From Streptomyces gardneri (GTDB lineage Bacteria; Actinomycetota; Actinomycetes; Streptomycetales; Streptomycetaceae): DNA of 64,000 bases. The notes below the pieces were generated by a model. It worked only from the letters and a program-made list of their open reading frames with translations. It had not been told where the DNA came from and searched no databases. Each line of letters opens with the position of its first letter. Position 1 is the first letter of the stretch. Location: assembly GCF_006539185.1 (NCBI RefSeq), contig NZ_BJMN01000019.1, positions 1-64,000 on the forward strand, given 5' to 3'. Position numbers and translations under genes: made by a program. This document shows positions 38,826 through 47,968 of the stretch, one piece after another.

Positions 38826-41825
38826 TTACTTCAGGTACGGGCCCGGGGCGCCGATCCTGCCGGTGCCGTTCAGGACGTACACCCGCAGATTGCCCTTGCC
38901 CGGCGCGCCGACCGAGAGCGTCCCGTTGGAGACGGTCCGCACGTCACCCGTGACGGCGTCGGTGTACGTGCCGTTGGGGATGCCCGTGTAGGTGGCGCCG
39001 CCCGAGATCGTGACGAGGGCGAAGCTGTCCGTCGTGCCGCTGGTGTAGCGGCGCTTGAAGGCCATGCCGCCCTGGATGCCCTCGGTGGAGTACTGGCCCA
39101 TCTGGAGCGCGGGGATCGCCCGGCGGATCTGGTTGAGCCGCTGCACGTGCTGCGCCAGGGGCTGCTGGAGCGTCGTGGCCACGGCTCCGGAGGCCGAGGA
39201 GACCTGGGAGAAGTCGGAGGCCGTGACCGAGCCGGCGACGTGGTCGCCGAAGTACGCGCGGCCGGTGGTGGCGAGCGGGCAGGACGGCCCGCAGTCGATC
39301 TTCTTCCCCTTCTGGAACTCGATCTCGGAGCCGTAGTACAGCGTCGGGATGCCGCGGAAGGTCCACATCAGCGACATGTTCTCGGCCCAGGCGTCGGTGC
39401 CGCCCGTGTAGCGCTCGCTCGACTTGTTGGGGCCGTAGTCGTGGCTGTCGACGTAGACGACGTTGTAGGTGGCGTCGTTGTAACTGTCGTCCGAGTCCTT
39501 GCCGTTGGAGAAGGCGTTGTACGCGTCACCGAAGTTCATGTGCATGCGCATGTCGATGACGTTCATGCCGGAGAAGCGGCTGTGGTCGGGGGCGTGGTAG
39601 GCGTTCCCGTTCAGGAAGGCGTTGGTGGAGGTGGGCTGGCTGCCCGTGCCCTGCTGCTGCTCGTAGTCGTACATCTCCAGGGCGGCCTTGGTGTCGTCGG
39701 CGTCGTACTCCTTGCGCTCCTTCCAGGTGAAGAACTGCGCCGAGTGGTTCACCGAGCCGCGGTTCCACTTGTCGTTGACGAAGGCGGCGACCTCACCGAA
39801 CACGAAGAAGTTCCTGGCGGCTTCCGCGCCGTGACGCTGTGTCACCCGCTCCTGGATCGCGGGCAGGAAGCGGCGGTTCCAGGTGGTGCGGGGGATGTGC
39901 ACGGCGGTGTCGACGCGGAATCCGTCGACGCCCATGTCGATGTACTTGTTGTAGGCGCCGATCAGGTAGTTCTGCACGGCCGGCGATTCGGTGTTGAAGT
40001 CGGCCAGGTCCTCGTGCAGCCAGCAGGAACGCGAGTCCTCACCCTCCCAGTTGCCGATCCAGCACTGGTGGAAGAGGTCCTTCGGGAACATGCCGGACGT
40101 GGGGCTCGGCCACTGGCAGTTGTAGACCGTGTAGCCCTCGGCGCTCTTGCCTCCGGTGGGCTTGCCCCAGTTCAGGCAGGTGTTGCCGGTGGGCTCGGCC
40201 GTCGACCACAGGTCGCCGTTGTAGTACGACTTCCCGGACTTGGCGTCGACCGTCAGGCCGTCGTACTCGAAGCCGGGCTGCTTCTCGTCGTAGTACCAGC
40301 TCCACTGACTGTCCCGGACGCCGTACACGGTGGGCGTGAACAGGCCCTTGGCGCCCCAGCGGGAGGAGTGGTTGTAGACGACGTCCTGGTAGATCTTCAT
40401 GCCCTTGGCGTGGGCGGCGTCGATCAGGTCCTGGTAGGAGGCTCCGGCGGACTCCAGGCGGGGGTCGACCTTGTAGAAGTCGTAGCCGTGGTAGCCGTGG
40501 TAGTCGTAGTCCGAGCGGTTGAGGACCACCGGCGTGACCCATATCGCCGAGAAGCCGAGACCCTTGACGTAGTCCAGCTTCTGGATGAGCCCCTTGAAGT
40601 CGCCCCGGAACATGGGGTCGTCGTTGGCCGCGTTGCCGGACTTGGTGTGCTGGCTGCCGCCGCGGTTGTTCGACGCGTCGCCGTCGTTGAAGCGGGCGGT
40701 GAGGACGAAGTAGATCGGGTCCTTCCGCGGGTCGGTGCCGAGCGGCTTCCCGGCGGACGGGGTCTGCGGCTTGTCGCCCGTGGTCGCGGTCGCGGCGGCC
40801 GAGGCGGCGGAGACGTTCCCGGCGGCGTCCACGGCCTTCACCGTGTAGCTGTACGTGGTGCGCTCGGCGAGTCCCGTGTCGGAGAAGACGGTGGAGCCGA
40901 CGTCGGTCACGACCGTGCCGCCGCTGCCCCCGGCCCGCGTCACCTGGTACTTCGTCACCCCGCGGTCGTCCGTGGCGGGATCCCAGGTGAGCAGGACGGA
41001 GACGCCGTCGGCGGCCGCGGTGACGCGCGCGGGTGCCGTGGGCGCCTGGGTGTCGGGGACCGCGGCGGCACACGGGTCGGAGGCGTTCGCCGTCACCACG
41101 TTGTTCCGCACGGTGCTGACGCCCGTACCGATCGTGTAGTCGGAGCCCCGGTTGTTGTCCCAGGTGCCGTTGCCGTTGTTGAAGGCGGCCTTGAGGGAGG
41201 CGGCCGACCCGAGGTCGACCTCCCGCTTCCACCAGCCCGTGCACGCGGCCTGCATGCCGACGCCGGGGACGGTGGTCCAGGCGCCGCCCGCGGGCTGGTA
41301 GTGGAGGTTGACAGTGGACCAGCCGAGCGCCTCGGTGGAGTAGTAGACCGTGGCCTTGGCCGCGGGGGTCGGCGTGGGGGTCGGCGTCGGCTCCGTCCCG
41401 GCGCAGGGGTCGGAGTGGGCGACGACCCCGTCCTTGACGGTGATGGAGCCGGTGCCCAGGGCGTAGTTCCTGCCGCCGTTGTTGTCCCAGGTGCCGCTGC
41501 CGTTGTTGAACGTGGCCTGCAGGCCCGTCGCCGTACCGAGGGTGACGGTCTTCTTCACCCAGTCCGTACAGGCCGCTTCCATGGCGACGCCGGGGACCGT
41601 CGTCCAGGAGCCGCCGTCGGGGGCGTAATGGAGGTTGTGGAGCGTCCAGTTCTTGGTCTTCGTCCAGTAGAAGACCGTGGCCGTGTTCTCGGCGGCGGCC
41701 GCGACCGGTGCGGTGCGGGGCGAGGCCACGCCGGGTGGCGTGGCGACCACCAGGCCGAGGACGCCGGCGGCGGCCGCCAGTGCGGCGACCGGGCGGGCCG
41801 GCAGCCGTCTGCGGGTGCGTGTCAT
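38826..41825 (-). CDS. secreted alpha-amylase with two starch-binding modules and an FN3 domain
   Basis: 999 residues. A signal peptide (RRRLPARPVAALAAAAGVLG) leads to two near-identical carbohydrate-binding modules of about 90 residues, CBM25-like (LHNLHYAPDGGSWTTVPGVA and VNLHYQPAGGAWTTVPGVGM), joined by a Thr-Pro linker, then an FN3 domain (~265-350). A GH13 catalytic domain follows, with WVTPVVLNRSDYDYHGYHGY, nucleophile Asp639 (VDGFRVDTAVH), acid/base Glu678 (FVFGEVAAF) and Asp796 (YVDSHDYG). A small C-terminal beta domain ends it. It should cut starch outside the cell. Upstream GAAAC repeats may be regulatory. It is intact and monocistronic. Confidence 0.93.
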   Translation of the reverse strand: MTRTRRRLPARPVAALAAAAGVLGLVVATPPGVASPRTAPVAAAAENTATVFYWTKTKNWTLHNLHYAPDGGSWTTVPGVAMEAACTDWVKKTVTLGTATGLQATFNNGSGTWDNNGGRNYALGTGSITVKDGVVAHSDPCAGTEPTPTPTPTPAAKATVYYSTEALGWSTVNLHYQPAGGAWTTVPGVGMQAACTGWWKREVDLGSAASLKAAFNNGNGTWDNNRGSDYTIGTGVSTVRNNVVTANASDPCAAAVPDTQAPTAPARVTAAADGVSVLLTWDPATDDRGVTKYQVTRAGGSGGTVVTDVGSTVFSDTGLAERTTYSYTVKAVDAAGNVSAASAAATATTGDKPQTPSAGKPLGTDPRKDPIYFVLTARFNDGDASNNRGGSQHTKSGNAANDDPMFRGDFKGLIQKLDYVKGLGFSAIWVTPVVLNRSDYDYHGYHGYDFYKVDPRLESAGASYQDLIDAAHAKGMKIYQDVVYNHSSRWGAKGLFTPTVYGVRDSQWSWYYDEKQPGFEYDGLTVDAKSGKSYYNGDLWSTAEPTGNTCLNWGKPTGGKSAEGYTVYNCQWPSPTSGMFPKDLFHQCWIGNWEGEDSRSCWLHEDLADFNTESPAVQNYLIGAYNKYIDMGVDGFRVDTAVHIPRTTWNRRFLPAIQERVTQRHGAEAARNFFVFGEVAAFVNDKWNRGSVNHSAQFFTWKERKEYDADDTKAALEMYDYEQQQGTGSQPTSTNAFLNGNAYHAPDHSRFSGMNVIDMRMHMNFGDAYNAFSNGKDSDDSYNDATYNVVYVDSHDYGPNKSSERYTGGTDAWAENMSLMWTFRGIPTLYYGSEIEFQKGKKIDCGPSCPLATTGRAYFGDHVAGSVTASDFSQVSSASGAVATTLQQPLAQHVQRLNQIRRAIPALQMGQYSTEGIQGGMAFKRRYTSGTTDSFALVTISGGATYTGIPNGTYTDAVTGDVRTVSNGTLSVGAPGKGNLRVYVLNGTGRIGAPGPYLK

Positions 41826-41898
41826 CTGAATCTCCAGGCAGGGGGCAGCCGCGTCCCCGATCGGAGCCGGGCGCCGGGCGGACGGCGACGAGCTCCTT

Positions 41899-41926
41899 GG
41901 AAACGCAGTCGGAAACTTTCAGAAAC
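41899..41926. promoter_or_regulatory. three GAAAC repeats upstream of the amylase gene
   Basis: GGAAAC at 41899 and 41911 and AGAAAC at 41921 lie 74-102 nt upstream of the amylase ATG, spaced 12 and 10 bp. On the coding strand they read GTTTC/GTTTCC within GCAAGATGTTTCTGAAAG, reminiscent of the CTTGC/TTTC direct repeats near Streptomyces amylase promoters that bind a MalR-type repressor. Confidence 0.45.
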
Positions 41927-41983
41927 ATCTTGCGTGGCCGGAAGTTACCGCTGCGGGGCCCGCCCGTAAAGGGATTCGACGGA

Positions 41984-42022
41984 AGCGGGGCCCGCGGCCT
42001 GGAACAGGCCACGGGCCCCGCT
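41984..42022. terminator. strong stem-loop after the marR gene
   Basis: AGCGGGGCCCG-C-GGCCTG (41984-42001), loop GAA, CAGGCC-A-CGGGCCCCGCT (to 42022). One mismatch breaks a 17-bp stem. It lies 29 nt beyond the marR stop (42051, minus). Confidence 0.8.
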
Positions 42023-42050
42023 GGGGTGTGGGTGCGGAGTGGATGCCCCG

Positions 42051-42518
42051 TCAGGGGCGGGGCCAGGGGCGGCCCTCCAGGCGCTCGATGTCCCGGTTGA
42101 AGCGTTCGAGGAAGCTCGCGAAGTGGGCCACGTCCTCGGGCGACCAGTGCTCCATGACCCGCTCCAGGCCCTCGATGTTCGAGGCCCGGTCGGCGTCGAG
42201 GCGGGCCTCGCCCTCCTCCGTGATGCGGAACTTGCGGGCGATGCCGCCCTCGGGGTCGGGGATCCGCTCGACGACCCCGGCGCGGAGCATGGTGGCGGTC
42301 TGTCGGTTGAGGGTGGAGGCGTCGAGGCCGAAGGCGTCGCTGAGCTGCCCGATGGACATCGGCCCGTGCATGCGGATGCGGCTCAGCAGGACGTACGCGC
42401 TGCGGTCGAGATGGCCCCCGGCGGCGCGGGAGCGGGGTGCGTACAGGTGGGCGTGCCGGCCGAGCAGCATGGTCTCGAACTCGACCAGGTGAGTGGGCTT
42501 GTCCACGGGCTTGTCCAT
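42051..42518 (-). CDS. MarR-family transcriptional regulator
   Basis: 155 residues from the ATG at 42518. It has the winged-HTH core of MarR: RSAYVLLSRIRMHGPMSIGQ, LSDAFGLDASTLNRQTATML, RAGVVERIPDPEGGIARKFR, ITEEGEARLDADRA, and the C-terminal dimer helices (ERVMEHWSPEDVAHFASFLE). It is divergent from an MFS exporter gene with three phased operators in the 129-bp gap, so it most likely represses both. The ligand is probably a compound exported by the MFS protein. Confidence 0.92.
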   Translation of the reverse strand: MDKPVDKPTHLVEFETMLLGRHAHLYAPRSRAAGGHLDRSAYVLLSRIRMHGPMSIGQLSDAFGLDASTLNRQTATMLRAGVVERIPDPEGGIARKFRITEEGEARLDADRASNIEGLERVMEHWSPEDVAHFASFLERFNRDIERLEGRPWPRP

Positions 42519-42545
42519 GGGGGCATTCTCTCTCGCGACGAGATG

Positions 42546-42596
42546 ATGTGCATCATGCATGACTTGTGCATGTAGCACGAGATGTGCATGATGCAT
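42546..42596. promoter_or_regulatory. three MarR operators at an exact 18-bp period
   Basis: ATGTGCATCATGCAT (42546-42560), TTGTGCATGTAGCAC (42564-42578) and ATGTGCATGATGCAT (42582-42596). Each is a near-palindrome of the form TGTGCAT-N-ATGCA. The constant 18-bp step places them on nearly the same face of the helix, allowing side-by-side binding of dimers over the divergent promoters. Confidence 0.85.
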
Positions 42597-42647
42597 ATTC
42601 GTAGGACAACGTGAAATCGTGAATCGTGGAACACCCAGGGAGAACCC

Positions 42648-44126
42648 GTGGACGGCTCCAAGCCCGAAGCCCGCACCGGAGGCGTCGTCGGCGTCCTCGC
42701 CCTCGCGGGCATCGTGGCCGCACTCATGCAGACCCTGGTGGTGCCGCTCATCGGCGACCTGCCGAAACTCCTCGACACCGCCCCGTCCAACGCCTCCTGG
42801 GTGATCACCGCCACCCTGCTCGCCGCGGCCGTCGCCACCCCCGTCGCCGGACGCCTCGGCGACACCCTCGGCAAGCGCCGGGTCCTCCTCGCCTCGGTCG
42901 TCCCGCTGATCGCCGGCTCCGTCGTCTGCGCGCTCGCCTCGTCCGTCGTCCCGATGATCGTCGGACGCGGCCTCCAGGGCCTCGGCATGGGCGTCGTCCC
43001 CGTCGGCATCAGCCTCCTCCGGGACGTCCTGCCGCCCGAGAAGCTCGGCGGCTCCATTGCCCTGATGAGCGCCTCCATGGGCGTCGGCGGCGCCCTCGGC
43101 CTGCCCTTCTCGGCCGCCGTCGCCGAGAACGCCAGCTGGCGCGTGCTCTTCTGGGTCGCCGCCGCCTTCAGCGTCCTCGTCGGCATCCTGATCTGGCGCG
43201 TCGTCCCCGCGGGACCGCGCAACCCCGCCCCCGGCCGCTTCGACGTGGCGGGCGCCCTCGGCCTCGGCGTCGGCCTCGTCGCCCTGCTGCTCGCCGTCTC
43301 CAAGGGCGCGACCTGGGGCTGGGGCAGCGGCACCACCCTCGGCCTCTTCGCCGGCTCGGCCGTCGTCCTGCTCGCCTGGGGCGCGTGGGAACTGCGGACC
43401 CGGGACCCGCTCGTCGACCTGCGGGTCACCGCCCGCCCCGTCGTCCTCCTGACCAACGCGGCCTCGGTCCTCGTCGGCTTCGCCATGTACGCGCAGTCCC
43501 TGGTGGTGCCGCAGCTGCTCCAGCTGCCCGAGGCCACCGGCTACGGCCTCGGCCAGTCGATGATGGCGATGGGCCTCTGGATGGCCCCGGCGGGCCTGAT
43601 GATGATGGTCCTGGCCCCGCTCGGCGCCAAGCTGTCGGCCGCCCGCGGCCCCAAGGTCACCCTCTCGGTCGGCGCCCTGGTCATCTCCGTCGGATACGCC
43701 TCCTCCCTCGCCCTGATGGGCTCCACCTGGGGCCTGCTGGTCGTGACGCTCATCTGCAACACCGGGGTGGGCCTCGCCTACGGGGCGATGCCCGCGCTCA
43801 TCATGGGCGCGGTCCCGCAGGAGGAGACGGCCTCGGCCAACAGCTTCAACACCCTGATGCGCTCCATCGGCACCTCCGTCTCGGCCGCCGTCATCGGCGT
43901 CGTCCTCGCCCAGATGACCACCACGCTCGGCGGGCACGTCCTGCCCTCCGAGGACGGCTTCCGCACCGCCATGCTCATCGGCGCCGGGGTCGGCCTGGTG
44001 GCCGCCGTGGTCGCCGCGCTCATCCCGGCCAAGGCCCCGTCGACCGCCCCGGACGGCAAGGCCGATGCGGTCGCAGACGACGCCGGTTCCGAGGGTGCGG
44101 ACGCCGAGCGCGCCGCCCTGCGGTAG
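42648..44126 (+). CDS. MFS drug-efflux transporter (DHA2 type, 14 helices)
   Basis: 492 residues from a GTG with AGGGAGA ahead. Helix 1 is VVGVLALAGIVAALMQTLVV. The motif PVAGRLGDTLGKRRVLLASV is the loop 2-3 signature of the major facilitator superfamily, and helices continue to the end with the helix-5 text GVGGALGLPFSAAVAENASW. The number and spacing of hydrophobic stretches agree with the 14-helix DHA2 group of proton-driven drug exporters. It is divergent from a MarR regulator and probably exports the compound sensed by it. The C-terminal tail is short and charged. Confidence 0.92.
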   Translation: MDGSKPEARTGGVVGVLALAGIVAALMQTLVVPLIGDLPKLLDTAPSNASWVITATLLAAAVATPVAGRLGDTLGKRRVLLASVVPLIAGSVVCALASSVVPMIVGRGLQGLGMGVVPVGISLLRDVLPPEKLGGSIALMSASMGVGGALGLPFSAAVAENASWRVLFWVAAAFSVLVGILIWRVVPAGPRNPAPGRFDVAGALGLGVGLVALLLAVSKGATWGWGSGTTLGLFAGSAVVLLAWGAWELRTRDPLVDLRVTARPVVLLTNAASVLVGFAMYAQSLVVPQLLQLPEATGYGLGQSMMAMGLWMAPAGLMMMVLAPLGAKLSAARGPKVTLSVGALVISVGYASSLALMGSTWGLLVVTLICNTGVGLAYGAMPALIMGAVPQEETASANSFNTLMRSIGTSVSAAVIGVVLAQMTTTLGGHVLPSEDGFRTAMLIGAGVGLVAAVVAALIPAKAPSTAPDGKADAVADDAGSEGADAERAALR

Positions 44127-44177
44127 CCCCGTCACCGCCCCGCCGGGAGCGGACGCGCCGCCGCAGGGCCCCGACGG

Positions 44178-45026
44178 TCACTCAGCCGTGACCGCGGGGT
44201 CCTCGGAGGTGTCCGCCTCCGTCGGCGCGTCCAGCGTGAACAGTGCGCCGTCCGGGTCCCGTACCACCACGCGATGGTCGTCGGCGCCCTTCGGAGCACG
44301 CACACCGCCCCACTCGCCGCCCGGCACGACGGCCCCGCCGTGCTTCAGGACGGCGGCCGTCGCCGCCTCCAGATCGGGCACCCGGAACCGCACGAGCCAG
44401 CGCGGACGCAGCTGCGGACGAGGCGAGGCGGACTCGACGGGGCCGCTGTTCAGCCGGGCGACGGCCTCGCCGTGCCACCGCAGCACCACCTGGTCACGCT
44501 CGTACGAGACCTCGCAGCCGGACGGGCTCCCGTCCGCCCAGCCGAGCACCCCGCCGTAGAAGACGGCCGCGTCGAACGCGTCCCGCGTGTGCAGCTCCAG
44601 CCACGCCGGCGCCGCCCGCTCGCCCACGCGCCAGCGCGAGATCAGCCGCCCCTCCCACACGGCGAACGCGGCGCCCTCCCGGTCCGTGGCGAGCGCCGCG
44701 CGCCCCCGGGGCGGGAAGGCGACCGGGCCCACACCGACCGTGCCGCCGCGCTCCCGGATCCGCGCCACCGCCGCGTCGGCGTCGTCCACCGCGAAGAACG
44801 CCGTCCAGGCCACCGGCACCGCCATCTCGGAGGCGACCGCCGCGATCCCGGCCACCGGCACCCCGTCCCGCTCGCCCACCGCGAACTCGTCGCCGAGAGC
44901 GCCCCGGCGGAAGGTCCAGCCCAGCACCTCCCCGTAGAAACGCTCCGCCGCGTCGAGATCGCGCGCGGCCAGACTCAGCCAACACGGCGCGCCCATTGCC
45001 TCCGCGCTCACCGCCACCCTCACCAT
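44178..45026 (-). CDS. VOC-fold protein, two modules
   Basis: About 282 residues. The first module is PCWLSLAARDLDAAERFYGE, VLGWTFRRGALGDEFAVGER to GAAFAVWEG; the second is PAWLELHTRDAFDAAVFYGG, VLGWADGSPSGCEVSYER to VVVRDPDGALFTLDAP. This is the same family layout as the gene at 27112 but distant in sequence. The role is unknown; such proteins bind small aromatic or antibiotic compounds or act as dioxygenase-like enzymes. The start is uncertain between the ATG at 45026 and a GTG a few codons later. It ends 51 nt from the MFS gene, which converges on it. Confidence 0.8.
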   Translation of the reverse strand: MVRVAVSAEAMGAPCWLSLAARDLDAAERFYGEVLGWTFRRGALGDEFAVGERDGVPVAGIAAVASEMAVPVAWTAFFAVDDADAAVARIRERGGTVGVGPVAFPPRGRAALATDREGAAFAVWEGRLISRWRVGERAAPAWLELHTRDAFDAAVFYGGVLGWADGSPSGCEVSYERDQVVLRWHGEAVARLNSGPVESASPRPQLRPRWLVRFRVPDLEAATAAVLKHGGAVVPGGEWGGVRAPKGADDHRVVVRDPDGALFTLDAPTEADTSEDPAVTAE

Positions 45027-45129
45027 CTCCTCGGTCCACCATCCACGGCGGCGCGCCCGACGCCGCCCCGCGCCCCCTTCCCCGTCCGACCGCCCCGCAT
45101 GCGGGCGTTCACCCATGTGCCACCGAACC

Positions 45130-47946
45130 TCACGCGCGCGGCACGCGGGAGGCGTAGGCGCGGACGTCCGCGTCGGGGTCGTCGGCCGCCCCGGCGAGGG
45201 CCGTGCGGGCCGCCGGGTCCGCGGCGTGCCGGAGCAGGGAGAGGACGGTTGCCTTGCGGACGTCCGCGTTGACGTCGCCAAGGGCTCCGGCGAGCGCGGG
45301 AACCGCCGGCGCGGGCGGAGCGGCCCGCAGCGCGGTCGCCGCACCGGCCCGGACCTGCCAGGCGGCGTCGGCCAGCGCCGCCACCGCGGGCGCCGCGTAC
45401 TCCGGCGGGCAGCCCGTGCCCGCCAGCGCGGCCAGCGCGGCTCCCCTGACCAGCGGGTCGGGGTCGTCGAGCAGCGGGTCGAGCGGCTTCGGGGCGGGGG
45501 CGCGCACGGCGGCGAGTCCACGGGCCACCGCGACCCGTACCTCACGGGCCGGATCGGCGGCGGCCCCCGCGAGCTCCTCCACCGCGTCCACGGACACCAG
45601 GGCACGGACGGCCTGGATACGGACCTCGACTCCGGCGTCGGCGAGCGAGGCCGCGTACAGGGCGGCGTCACCGAGCCGCAGGGCCCGCAGGACGTCCAAT
45701 GCCGCCACGCGCACGGCCTGGTCGGGCACGGCGAGTGCCTCCCGCAGCCCCGCCGCGAGCAGCGGCTCGGCGGGCAGGACCTCGACCAGCTCGCGCAGCG
45801 CGGCCGCGGCGGCGGCCCGCACGCGCGGGTCCGCGTCCCCGAGGTGCGCCGCGAGCGCCGGTCCGGTCCCGGCCGGGGCGGTCTCCCCGAGCGCGGTGAC
45901 GGCGGCGGCCCGGACCGCCGGATCGGCGTCGTCGAGGTAGGGCCGGAGCGCCGCGAGGTCGGGGGACTCCTCGACGAGCGCGAGGAGGCGCAGCAGGCGG
46001 AGACGGGGTGCGGGCGCGGGGGCGGCCCCCACCGGGTCGGCCCCGGCGGAGTCCGGCGTCGTGGGCTCCGCCGCGGGCTCGGTCCCGGTCGTGGCCCGGC
46101 GGGCCGTCGGCGCCCCGTCCCGGGGGCCGGCCGTCGCCACCGGGACGAGCTCGACCTCGCCGAGCGGCCGCTCGGGACCGCCCGGCGGTGCGAACTCCGC
46201 CACCGGCACCACGTACGGCTCGACCGGTCGCGCCGTGAACTCCATCGCCCCGGAAGGGGACTTGCGCAGGTCGAGGTGGTGCAGCCAGCTCTGGTCGTCA
46301 CGCTCCGGGTGGTCGAGACGCTCGTGGTAGAGCCCCCACCGCGACTCCTTCCTGGCCAGCGACGCCCGAGCCGCCATCTCGGCGCAGTCCCGGATGAAGC
46401 TCACCTCCGCGCACCGCATCAGCTCGTGCGCCGTGTTCGCCCCCATGCCGGCGATCTCGTCGGACATCCGGGTGAACGCCTCCACCGCCAGGGACAGTTT
46501 CGCCCCGGTCTTCGGCGGCGCCACGTAGTCGTTCACGAACCTCCGCAGCTTGTACTCGACCTGCGGCTGCGGCGGCCCCTCCGGGTTCCGGAGCGGCCGG
46601 TAGACGAGCTCGTGCGCGGCGGCCAACTGGTCCGCCGGAAGCTCCCCTTCGTAGGCCCGATACCCCGCTGCGTCCTCGCCCGCCAGATCGCCGTAGACGA
46701 AGGCGCCGATCATGTAGTTGTGCGGTACGCAGGCCAGGTCGCCGGCCGCGTACAGCCGGGGGACCGTCGTGCGGGCGTGGGCGTCCACCCGTACCCCCGA
46801 GGCCGAATGGCCGCCGCACAGGCCGATCTCCGAGATGTGCATCTCGACGTCGTGGGTGCGGTAGTCGTGCCCCCGCCCCTCGTGGAACGTGCCCCGGGTG
46901 GGCCGCTCCGTGGTGTGGAGGATCGACTCGACGGCGCCGATGGTCTCCTCAGGGAGATGGCTCATCTTGAGGTACACCGGCCCCCGGTCGGAGGCGAGTT
47001 CGGTCGCGAACTCGGCCATCATCTGCCCCGACCAGTAGTCCGACTCCACGAACCGCTCACCGTGCCGGTTCACCTGGTACCCGCCGAAGGGGTTGGCGAC
47101 GTAGGCGCAGGCGGGGCCGTTGTAGTCCTTGATCAGCGGGTTGATCTGGAAGCACTCGATCCCGGTGAGCGCCGCTCCCGCGTGGTACGCCATGGCGTAG
47201 CCGTCGCCCGCGTTCGTCGGGTTCTCGTACGTCCCGTACAGATACCCGGAGGCGGGCAGTCCGAGGCGGCCGCAGGGGCCGGTGGCGAGGATCACCGCGC
47301 CGGCCCGGACCGTGACGAACTCGCCGGTACGGGTGTGGAATCCGGCGACGCCGACGGCCCGGCCGTCGTCCGGGTGGGTGAGCACGCGGACCGGCATGAC
47401 CCGGTTCTCGATCCGGATCCGCTCCCGCATCTCCCGGCGCCGCAGCTGCCGGTAGAGGACCTTCTTGACGTCCTTGCCCTCCGGCATCGGCAGCACGTAC
47501 GAGCCGGACCGGTGCACCTGGCGGACCGCGTACTCGCCGTGCTCGTCCTTCTCGAACTTCACCCCGTACGACTCAAGCCGCTGGACCATCGCGAAGCCGC
47601 GGGTCGCCGTCTGCCGGACGGTGGACTGGTCGACGAGACCGTCGTTGGCGCGGGTGATCTCGGCGACGTAGTCGTCGGGTTCGGCCCGCCCCGGGACGAC
47701 CGCGTTGTTGACCCCGTCCATGCCCATGGCCAGGGCGCCCGAGTGCCGGACGTGCGCCTTCTCCAGGAGCAGGACGTTCGCACCGCGCTCGGCGGCGGTC
47801 AGCGCGGCCATGGTGCCTGCGGTGCCGCCGCCGACGACGAGCACGTCGCAGGAGAGCTCGGTCGCGTCGGCCAGGGAGGGGATGGCGAGGGCCGGGGTGG
47901 CGGCGGCCGGGACGCCGGGGGCGGGGGCGGCCAAGGGGGTGCTCAC
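45130..47946 (-). CDS. AprA-like FAD oxidoreductase fused to a C-terminal HEAT-repeat domain
   Basis: 938 residues from a GTG. After a short Ala/Pro leader the FAD-binding fold begins at about residue 33 (CDVLVVGGGTAGTMAALTAA; VLLLEKAHVRHSGALAMGMD) and continues as a fumarate-reductase/APS-reductase-alpha type flavoprotein (GAVILATGPCGRLGLPASGY; NPTNAGDGYAMAYHAGAALT; RLYAAGDLACVPHNYMIGAF) to about residue 560. A Pro/Ala linker follows. Residues ~650-938 are HEAT (PBS-lyase-like) repeats of about 31 residues (LDDADPAVRAAAVTALGE; LGDADPRVRAAAAAALRE). It is the last gene of the ABC/ferredoxin unit. The ferredoxin at 51026 resembles AprB, so the two probably form an AprAB-like complex; the substrate is unknown. 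Confidence 0.82.
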   Translation of the reverse strand: MSTPLAAPAPGVPAAATPALAIPSLADATELSCDVLVVGGGTAGTMAALTAAERGANVLLLEKAHVRHSGALAMGMDGVNNAVVPGRAEPDDYVAEITRANDGLVDQSTVRQTATRGFAMVQRLESYGVKFEKDEHGEYAVRQVHRSGSYVLPMPEGKDVKKVLYRQLRRREMRERIRIENRVMPVRVLTHPDDGRAVGVAGFHTRTGEFVTVRAGAVILATGPCGRLGLPASGYLYGTYENPTNAGDGYAMAYHAGAALTGIECFQINPLIKDYNGPACAYVANPFGGYQVNRHGERFVESDYWSGQMMAEFATELASDRGPVYLKMSHLPEETIGAVESILHTTERPTRGTFHEGRGHDYRTHDVEMHISEIGLCGGHSASGVRVDAHARTTVPRLYAAGDLACVPHNYMIGAFVYGDLAGEDAAGYRAYEGELPADQLAAAHELVYRPLRNPEGPPQPQVEYKLRRFVNDYVAPPKTGAKLSLAVEAFTRMSDEIAGMGANTAHELMRCAEVSFIRDCAEMAARASLARKESRWGLYHERLDHPERDDQSWLHHLDLRKSPSGAMEFTARPVEPYVVPVAEFAPPGGPERPLGEVELVPVATAGPRDGAPTARRATTGTEPAAEPTTPDSAGADPVGAAPAPAPRLRLLRLLALVEESPDLAALRPYLDDADPAVRAAAVTALGETAPAGTGPALAAHLGDADPRVRAAAAAALRELVEVLPAEPLLAAGLREALAVPDQAVRVAALDVLRALRLGDAALYAASLADAGVEVRIQAVRALVSVDAVEELAGAAADPAREVRVAVARGLAAVRAPAPKPLDPLLDDPDPLVRGAALAALAGTGCPPEYAAPAVAALADAAWQVRAGAATALRAAPPAPAVPALAGALGDVNADVRKATVLSLLRHAADPAARTALAGAADDPDADVRAYASRVPRA

Positions 47947-47968
47947 GGGATGCCTTTCGGAGGGACTG

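Noticed and set aside
37554..41969. An open frame of about 1470 codons on the plus strand starting in the sigma-54 activator relic
   Set aside because: Only the first ~250 codons resemble a protein family. The rest is antisense to the alpha-amylase and made of Val/Gly/Arg/Asp-rich shadow sequence, as expected from high GC.
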